NCBI GenBank assembly: GCA_003453215.1
Contig: DMMB01000053.1
Location: 3,305 to 19,692, forward strand
Direction: 5' to 3'
DNA: 16,388 nt
Source of the DNA: Oscillospiraceae bacterium
GTDB taxonomy: Bacteria; Bacillota; Clostridia; Oscillospirales; Ruminococcaceae
In this document: in pieces, positions 11,788-16,388 of the stretch
Position numbering within the stretch: position 1 is the stretch's first letter
Layout: every line of letters begins with the position of its first letter
The notes under the pieces: generated by a model
The model's database searches: none
Told to the model about the DNA's origin: nothing
The model's input: only the letters and a program-made list of their open reading frames with translations
Program-made: the position numbers and the translations under genes

Positions 11788-14088
11788 ATGTATGAAAAGC
11801 TGCCACAGGAATTAAAAGAACGAGGAGCCTTCTGCCTCTGGAAATATGAGGAGCGTGACGGGAACAGGACCAAGGTTCCGTATCAGACGAACGGCCTCTG
11901 TGCGGATTCCTCGAACAAGGCCACCTTCACGGATTACGCAATCGCCGTCAGGCACAGGGCCGCATATGACGGTATCGGCATCGGCGTCTTCGGTGACATC
12001 TGCGCCATCGACATCGACAGCTGTGTCGAGAACGGCGTGTTGTCGGATATGGCCGAGGACATCATCGCCCGGATGGATACCTATACGGAATACAGCCCGT
12101 CCGGGAACGGCGTACGGATTCTGTTCAAAGCCTCGCTCCCGGCCTATGACAAGGGCCGCTATTACATCAATAACCGCCAGATCAAGTTGGAGGTCTATGT
12201 GGCCGGGTACACGAGCCGTTTCGTCACTGTCACCGGCAACGCCATCAGCGGCACCGGCATTGAGGAACGGACGGACGCTCTGACCGAGGTGCTTGAGAAA
12301 TATATGCGGAAAGCCGAAAAGCCGGTATCCCGTGTGACCGCTCCGGGCAGCTACCTCTCCGATGAATCCGTTCTCCAGAAGGCCTTTGCCTCCAAACAGG
12401 GCGAGAAGTTCAAAGCCCTGTGGAACGGCACCATCCCGGACGAAAAGAGCCACAGCGAGGCGGATGCGGCCCTGTGTGCGATGTTGGCGTTCTGGTGCGG
12501 CGGAGATACCGAGCAGATGGACCGTCTGTACCGGCAATCTGCTCTGATGCGGGATAAGTGGAACCGGGACGATTACCGCATAGCCACACTTACCAAGGCT
12601 GTGGAGATGTGTACGGAATTCTACAAACCCGTGGGCAGGTCCTCGGCAGCGGATGATTTCAGCGATCTCCAGCAGATCGTGGCCTCACTCCATCCGGCGG
12701 AGAATGACCGCTATCCGTGGAACGACATCGGCAACGGCAGATTGTTCGCTGACGTGTTCAAGGCCATCGCCCGTTTCGTCCCGGAGCGAAAGCAGTGGCA
12801 CATCTATGACGGCACACGCTGGGTCTCCGACACCGGCTCTCTGAAGGCGATGGAGCTGTGTAAGGCTCTGGCCGATGCGCTCATGAGGTATGCGCTGGAT
12901 ATCCACGATGAGCATAAGCGCAAAAGCTACATCGATTTCTGCCGGAAATGGCAGAGCCGCCATATGCGAATCACGATCCTCTCCGATGCCCAGAGCGTAT
13001 ATCCGATCTCCATGCAGGAGTTCGACAGCGACCGTTTCCTGTTCAACTGCGCCAACGGTACGCTGGACCTCCGCACGATGGAGTTCCGGGGCCACAGTGC
13101 CGAGGACCGGCTTACGAAAATCACGCCTACGGAATATGACCCTCATGCGTGGAGCGACCGCTACAACCGCTTTATCAGCGAAATCATGAGCGGCGATACG
13201 GAAAAGGCCAAGTTCCTGCAAAAGGCCCTCGGCTACTCCGTCAGCGGCGATACCCGTTTCGAGTGTATGTTCTTCCTCTACGGCGAGACTACCCGTAACG
13301 GCAAAGGGACGCTGATGGAAAGCATCCTTCGGGTCATGGGCGATTACGGCAGAGCCGTCAGGCCGGAGACGATTGCGCTCAAGCACAGCGTGAACAGCCA
13401 GAATCCCAGCGAGGACATCGCCCGTCTTGCCGGTATCCGCCTTGCCAATATCTCGGAGCCGAGCCGTGGCCTTCTGCTGAATGCCGCTCAGGTCAAGAGC
13501 ATGACCGGCAACGATACGCTCAACGCCCGTTTCCTGCATGAGAACAGCTTCGATTTCCAGCCTCAGTTCAAATTGTACGTCAACACCAATTATCTGCCGG
13601 TGGTCACCGACACCACGCTTTTCACCAGTGGCCGTGTACTGATCATCCCCTTCGACAAGCATTTTGAGGAATGGGAGCAGGACAAGGGCCTGAAAGCGGA
13701 GTTCGGAAAGCCGGAGGTGCAGAGCGCAATTCTGAACTGGATGCTGGAGGGATATCGGCTCCTGCAGGCCGAGAGCTTTACGCCTCCACAATCGGTCATT
13801 GACGCCACCAACGCTTACTACCACGAAAGCGACAAGATCGCTCAGTTTGCGGAGGACTGCCTCGTGGCCGATGCCGGGGCCGAGACCAAGACCTCCGAAC
13901 TGTATGACGCTTACCGCACATGGTGCGCCGGGAACGGCTGCTATGTGGAAAACAACAAGAACTTCATTGCCGAGCTGCGGAAGTTCGATGCCGGGAAGGT
14001 CATACGCAAGCGTCCCAGATCCGGTGGAGAGAAAACCACAGTGCTCATGGGCTATGCGCTCCGTGAGGCCGTGGAATTCTTGAAATAA
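11788..14088 (+). CDS. P4/D5-type primase-helicase (phage/plasmid replication protein)
   Basis: The 766-residue replication protein has two parts. Residues about 1-170 form an archaeo-eukaryotic-type primase-polymerase region, with IDIDS (74-78) as the metal site and YSPSGNGVR (102-110) as the second signature. Residues about 310-620 are the D5_N and P4-type SF3 helicase region: Walker A GETTRNGKGT (499-508), Walker B region around LANISEP (552-558), motif C-like KLYVNTNYLP (595-604), and RVLIIPF (616-622) with the likely arginine finger. It would unwind and prime DNA at the element's origin. The start at 11788 (MYEKLPQEL) matches usual family starts. An in-frame ATG at 11776 is possible, and both share the GGAAAGGATG region as ribosome site. 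The repeat array ends just upstream and a double inverted repeat follows. Confidence 0.9.
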   Translation: MYEKLPQELKERGAFCLWKYEERDGNRTKVPYQTNGLCADSSNKATFTDYAIAVRHRAAYDGIGIGVFGDICAIDIDSCVENGVLSDMAEDIIARMDTYTEYSPSGNGVRILFKASLPAYDKGRYYINNRQIKLEVYVAGYTSRFVTVTGNAISGTGIEERTDALTEVLEKYMRKAEKPVSRVTAPGSYLSDESVLQKAFASKQGEKFKALWNGTIPDEKSHSEADAALCAMLAFWCGGDTEQMDRLYRQSALMRDKWNRDDYRIATLTKAVEMCTEFYKPVGRSSAADDFSDLQQIVASLHPAENDRYPWNDIGNGRLFADVFKAIARFVPERKQWHIYDGTRWVSDTGSLKAMELCKALADALMRYALDIHDEHKRKSYIDFCRKWQSRHMRITILSDAQSVYPISMQEFDSDRFLFNCANGTLDLRTMEFRGHSAEDRLTKITPTEYDPHAWSDRYNRFISEIMSGDTEKAKFLQKALGYSVSGDTRFECMFFLYGETTRNGKGTLMESILRVMGDYGRAVRPETIALKHSVNSQNPSEDIARLAGIRLANISEPSRGLLLNAAQVKSMTGNDTLNARFLHENSFDFQPQFKLYVNTNYLPVVTDTTLFTSGRVLIIPFDKHFEEWEQDKGLKAEFGKPEVQSAILNWMLEGYRLLQAESFTPPQSVIDATNAYYHESDKIAQFAEDCLVADAGAETKTSELYDAYRTWCAGNGCYVENNKNFIAELRKFDAGKVIRKRPRSGGEKTTVLMGYALREAVEFLK

Positions 14089-14093
14089 GACTC

Positions 14094-14180
14094 TGGGGCA
14101 CGTGGGGCAGCTAACTTTGTTTTTTTCTATAGAAAAACGTTCTTACGAAATAACCATAATTGCTTGCCCCATCTGCCCCA
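14094..14180. repeat. Long interrupted inverted repeat with central palindrome after the primase
   Basis: The left arm carries two TGGGGCA copies (14094-14100 and 14103-14109) and the right arm two TGCCCCA copies (14165-14171 and 14174-14180). This makes 16-nt arms that can pair around a 55-nt AT-rich spacer. The spacer contains a perfect 16-bp palindrome (14122-14137) of T5-CTATAG-A5 form. No T-run follows the right arm, so it is a poor terminator. It looks like a protein-binding or replication site. The rest of the gap to 14353 holds small dyads (around 14222-14238 and 14285-14298) and no gene that I can support. Confidence 0.75.
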
Positions 14181-14353
14181 AATGAAAGGTGGTGGTCAAA
14201 TGCGGTATATCCGTTCTCCCTGTGACCGGTAGGGCGGTCAAAAACTCTGTGGCCTTTCAAGCCGGACAGCGGCGTGGGGTCTCGTGCGTAAAAACGCGAA
14301 ATCAAAGGGGTAATTAACCACGGAATTTTTTCAAAAACAAGGAGGAAACGACT

Positions 14354-14629
14354 ATGTTTCACAAGCTGATTTATCAGAAAAAAGCGGCTTTCACAGATGC
14401 CGATGCGAGAGCGTTCTCCACCAAGGACTACACCTGCGTAAAGCTGCTTCTCACCAAACGGGGACGCCCTGTGGCTATCCTCGAAAGCAACGATACGAAG
14501 AACTGGCACTGGAGGGTCCAGTACGGTTTTTCCACTCTGGTCTTCAAATCCTATGCCGAAGCCATGCAGTTCTGTCGTGAGCGTTTCTTTGACCTGAACG
14601 GCACACCGCTGAATTGGGGCCGGATATGA
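14354..14629 (+). CDS. Unknown 91-residue protein of the element
   Basis: I do not recognise this family. The product is 91 residues, basic and rich in aromatic residues (NWHWRVQYGF at 50-59), and has no membrane segment or cysteine pair. The start at 14354 is well defined by AAGGAGG eight bases upstream, so it is very likely a real gene. Its stop codon overlaps the start of the next gene in an ATGA arrangement, which places it in one translational unit with the zinc-ribbon protein and then the capsid gene. It may be a small DNA-binding or structural accessory; nothing specific can be claimed. Confidence 0.75.
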   Translation: MFHKLIYQKKAAFTDADARAFSTKDYTCVKLLLTKRGRPVAILESNDTKNWHWRVQYGFSTLVFKSYAEAMQFCRERFFDLNGTPLNWGRI

Positions 14630-14907
14630 GGATCACGGACGAAAACAGTCTGCCGGAGACAAGATATTTCCCGATCATCGCCATTGACGATTCCGATCAT
14701 CAGAAGGTAGCCCTGTTCCCGGCGATGACGGCGGATCAGTTCAAAAGCTCCGGTAAGCCCTACCTTGAGGAAATCATGCCTCACATCTACCATCTGCACG
14801 GCCACACGAAATCGGACGAAATTGCCTGTCCGTGCTGTGGCAAACAGATGGAACACTACTACACACCCGATAATGCGGCCATGTATCTTTGCCGCTACTG
14901 TCTGTAA
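14626..14907 (+). CDS. Small zinc-ribbon protein
   Basis: The 93-residue protein ends in a zinc-ribbon-like module: CPCCGK (Cys68 and Cys71) and CRYC (Cys89 and Cys92), two CxxC pairs 17 residues apart. The N-terminal part (PETRYFPIIAIDD, then DHQKVALFP) looks like a small beta-rich domain. The ATG at 14626 shares ATGA with the stop of the previous gene. An upstream TTG at 14614 is open but less likely. The next gene begins 13 bp after the stop with its own ribosome site. A role in binding nucleic acid or a protein partner is plausible. The family is not recognised beyond the ribbon. Confidence 0.75.
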   Translation: MRITDENSLPETRYFPIIAIDDSDHQKVALFPAMTADQFKSSGKPYLEEIMPHIYHLHGHTKSDEIACPCCGKQMEHYYTPDNAAMYLCRYCL

Positions 14908-14920
14908 GGAGGACAAAATC

Positions 14921-15850
14921 ATGAATCATCATATCAACAACAAGTACGTAGCTACCGGTATCAGCAGCTACAACGACAGCTTCTGGAAGGCCATGCGTGG
15001 CAGCGACAAAGCCTACGGTGACCTCATTGACGGCAAGCACACCCTCACCAACACCTATCTTCTCCCGGAGAGCACTGCCACTAAGTATTCTGCGGCCCTG
15101 AAGGAATATGACCTCTTCCGCAGGATCGGCACCGTTCTGAACGCCACCAAGAGCGACAGCAAGATCTGGCTTTCCGACACCGACGATTTCCCAGCGTGGG
15201 TATCGGAACACGGCACCATTCCCTCCACCGCAGAGAGTTTTCCCAAGAAGGATGTGGCCGCTCACAAGCTGGCTATCATCACCGCCATCGAGACCGATTT
15301 CATCAGCGACCTCGGTTTCGATCTGGAAAGATATCTCGTGGTCCAGTTCGCCAAGCGTTTCGGCAAGGCTGAGGAGGCCGCCTTCATCAACGGCACCGGC
15401 CTCAATATGCCGAAGGGTATTCTGAGCGATGCCGAAGGTGCCGAGATCGGCGTGGAGGTATTTAGAGACATCAGCTTTGACGATGTGCTGGCACTGTACT
15501 TCTCCGTCTTCAAGCCCTACCGTGCAAACGGCGCATGGCTCATGAATGACGAGACGGCTCTTAAGCTGAAAACGCTCAAGGACCAGAACGGCCAGTATCT
15601 CTGGAATCAGAACAGCGATACCATCCTCGGTAAGCCTGTCTACATCTCCGAGTATATGCCTTCGGACGGCAAGCCCATCGCCTTCGGTGATTTTTCCTAC
15701 TACACCATCGTTGACCGTATGCCGCTCACTGTGCGCACCCTCTTCGAGAAGTTCGCACTTGAGCAGAAGATCGGCTATGTCGGTGTCGAGCATCTGGATG
15801 GATTCCTGCTCCGTCCGGAGGCCGTAAAGGTCATGAAGGTGACGTCCTGA
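14921..15850 (+). CDS. HK97-family phage major capsid protein
   Basis: The 309-residue product has the pattern of HK97-fold major capsid proteins. After an N-terminal arm (FWKAMRG at 21-27) come an N-loop/E-loop region (HGTIPSTAES near 97-105), a spine-helix segment DLERYLVVQFAKRFGKAEEAA (134-154) leading to INGTG, and PKGIL (164-168). The A-domain/P-domain signatures are AWLMNDETALKLKTLKDQNGQYLW (205-228), ILGKPVYISEYMP (235-247) and IAFGDFSYYTIVDR (253-266). It lacks the long N-terminal scaffolding (delta) domain and the neighbouring prohead protease, portal and terminase genes usual in phages. The start at 14921 has AAGGAGG eight bases upstream. The stop overlaps the next start as TGATG. 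It may form a capsid for a satellite-like element or have been kept for another shell function. The fold assignment is firm; the role is unknown. Confidence 0.88.
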   Translation: MNHHINNKYVATGISSYNDSFWKAMRGSDKAYGDLIDGKHTLTNTYLLPESTATKYSAALKEYDLFRRIGTVLNATKSDSKIWLSDTDDFPAWVSEHGTIPSTAESFPKKDVAAHKLAIITAIETDFISDLGFDLERYLVVQFAKRFGKAEEAAFINGTGLNMPKGILSDAEGAEIGVEVFRDISFDDVLALYFSVFKPYRANGAWLMNDETALKLKTLKDQNGQYLWNQNSDTILGKPVYISEYMPSDGKPIAFGDFSYYTIVDRMPLTVRTLFEKFALEQKIGYVGVEHLDGFLLRPEAVKVMKVTS

Positions 15851-16050
15851 TGGATAGCGCAATCACCACCTACAACGGCAAGCCATGCCGCAGTACCGAA
15901 ATGACCATCGGCAACACGCTTTTTACGGTCATATCGGTGCAAGGCGATGCGGCAAAAGAAACGGCCTACGATAAGGTCAAAAAGCTGATAATGGACAGCG
16001 TGGAAACGGCGCAGAAAAGTTATCAGCCTGTACACAACAATATCGCCTGA
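15850..16050 (+). CDS. tnpW: TnpW-like small transposon protein
   Basis: The 66-residue protein matches the transposon-encoded TnpW type by its central pattern: IGNTLFTVISV (20-30), then KETAYDKVKKLI (36-47). Such proteins sit just upstream of TnpX-type large serine recombinases in Tn4451-related elements, as here, and their function is not established. The start codon shares one base with the capsid stop (TGATG), with AAGGTG about nine bases upstream, so it is probably translationally coupled to the capsid gene. This coupling of a capsid gene to a transposition accessory gene is unusual. Confidence 0.7.
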   Translation: MDSAITTYNGKPCRSTEMTIGNTLFTVISVQGDAAKETAYDKVKKLIMDSVETAQKSYQPVHNNIA

Positions 16051-16096
16051 ATGACTTGATAATCCCGCGATAGAGAGCGAATATGTACTACCGCTT

Positions 16097-16154
16097 GAAG
16101 ACGGTCGGAAAGGAGGATTTTTATGAATATGACAACTTCATATAGACCGTCTTC
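16097..16154 (+). promoter_or_regulatory. Hairpin enclosing the ribosome site and start codon of the right recombinase
   Basis: GAAGACGGTC (16097-16106) is perfectly complementary to GACCGTCTTC (16145-16154). Inside it, TATGAA (16122-16127) pairs with TTCATA (16137-16142). The AUG (16123-16125) lies within the inner stem, and AAAGGAGG (16109-16116) lies between the two stems. The folded RNA would hide the start region. An alternative stem using 16090-16093 and 16102-16105 competes with the outer one. This suggests translational control of the recombinase. Confidence 0.6.
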
Positions 16155-16388
16155 TTCTATCGCAGGAGACAAGATTACGGCCCTGTACTGCAGGCTGTCC
16201 CAAGAGGATGACCTTCGTGGGGAGAGCAACTCCATTGTGAATCAAAAGGCCATTCTCAAAAAGTACGCTGATGACCAGAATTTCCCGAATACGATGTATT
16301 TCGTGGACGATGGCTACAGTGGGACCAATTTCAACAGGCCGGATTGGCAGAGGCTCATCGGCATGATCAACGAGGACAAAATCGGCAT
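16123..16388 (+). CDS. tnpX: TnpX-like large serine recombinase (start only)
   Basis: Only the first 88 codons are in the window; the gene continues past the right edge. The N-terminus shows the serine recombinase catalytic domain: ALYCRLSQED (20-29) with Ser26 as nucleophile and Arg24, GESNSI (33-38), and FVDDGYSGTNFNRPDW (60-75). This spacing is typical of TnpX/Tn4451 and Tn5397-type recombinases that excise and insert elements through a circular intermediate. The start at 16123 has AAAGGAGG six bases upstream, and the start region lies within a hairpin. The upstream TnpW-like gene supports the assignment. The recombinase and zinc-ribbon domains should lie beyond the window. Confidence 0.88.
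   Translation, partial: MNMTTSYRPSSSIAGDKITALYCRLSQEDDLRGESNSIVNQKAILKKYADDQNFPNTMYFVDDGYSGTNFNRPDWQRLIGMINEDKIG

Larger units (their letters stand above)
3850..16388. mobile_element. Integrative element with recombinases, primase, restriction-type cassette and capsid gene
   Basis: Nearly everything to the right of the purine genes is accessory. It includes a serine recombinase at the left, a P4/D5-type primase-helicase with a repeat array, a restriction-modification-like cassette, a lone HK97 capsid gene, and a TnpW-TnpX-like module at the right. The left boundary is approximate (between about 3550 and 3850). The right boundary is beyond the window. Conjugation genes are not visible, so I cannot tell whether this is an integrative conjugative element, a mobilizable one or a phage-satellite-like island. 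It may also be two elements side by side, since there are two large serine recombinases facing outward. Confidence 0.7.

Noticed and set aside
11230..11873. Minus- and plus-strand open frames inside the repeat array with about 20-residue repeating peptides
   Set aside because: A 60-bp repeat keeps frame automatically. The peptides have no ribosome sites and break up in diverged copies, so the array is noncoding.
11812..13824. Minus-strand open frames opposite the primase-helicase
   Set aside because: The plus-strand frame carries all primase and helicase motifs; the opposite frames are shadows.
14206..14253. Very short plus-strand frames after the inverted repeat
   Set aside because: Frames of 10 to 16 codons with no conservation evidence cannot be supported.
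1..16388. tRNA or rRNA genes, including a tRNA attachment site at the left junction
   Set aside because: No cloverleaf pattern or conserved tRNA T-arm sequence was found by eye on either strand, including at 3550-3850.

Overview
The window looks like a chromosome segment from a gut-type Clostridia (Bacillota), joined to a large mobile element that runs off the right edge. The evidence for this host is strong AGGAGG-type ribosome binding sites, sigma-A-like promoters, intrinsic terminators, a purine riboswitch and a TnpX/TnpW-type transposition module. I cannot name a species from sequence alone.

Left part (about 1-3550), ordinary chromosome, all on the minus strand. Read in the direction of transcription it holds: a guanine-type purine riboswitch with a terminator (about 3333-3496); an AzgA/PbuG-like purine permease of the NCS2 group (1960-3294); a small DUF3343 protein (1590-1850); and a CodA-like cytosine deaminase (133-1371). 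Each of the three genes has its own terminator and a recognisable promoter, so they form a nucleobase uptake and salvage neighbourhood of separately transcribed genes. The deaminase leader carries a strong hairpin with a U-run between promoter and gene, which could act as an attenuator.

Junction (about 3550-3855): no convincing gene, two strong plus-strand intrinsic terminators. The left end of the mobile element should lie here.

Mobile element (about 3856-16388). Left module, minus strand: a serine recombinase without the usual zinc ribbon (4259-5494). It is preceded by a 25-codon leader ORF (5494-5571) and followed by an overlapping small unknown gene (3856-4269). Defence-like cassette, minus strand (5694-11178): a small XRE regulator, a SAM-binding methyltransferase-like protein lacking NPPY, an Eco57I-type adenine methyltransferase with NPPY, and a 985-residue fusion of a GIY-YIG nuclease, an SF2 helicase and a PcrA-type C-terminal fold. 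A near-perfect terminator (5602-5649) ends it. This reads as a restriction-modification system with nuclease and translocase in one chain and methylation split over two proteins.

Replication module, plus strand: a noncoding array of about eight degenerate 60-bp direct repeats (11300-11760) directly upstream of a P4/D5-type primase-helicase (11788-14088), then a long double inverted repeat (14094-14180). This resembles an origin with iterons and its initiator-helicase.

Right module, plus strand, tightly packed: a 91-residue unknown protein, a 93-residue zinc-ribbon protein, a solitary HK97-type major capsid protein (14921-15850), a TnpW-like small protein (15850-16050) and the start of a TnpX-like large serine recombinase (16123 onward). 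The recombinase start codon sits inside a long hairpin. A capsid gene with no portal, terminase or protease in view, placed inside a transposon-type module, is the most unexpected gene content here.
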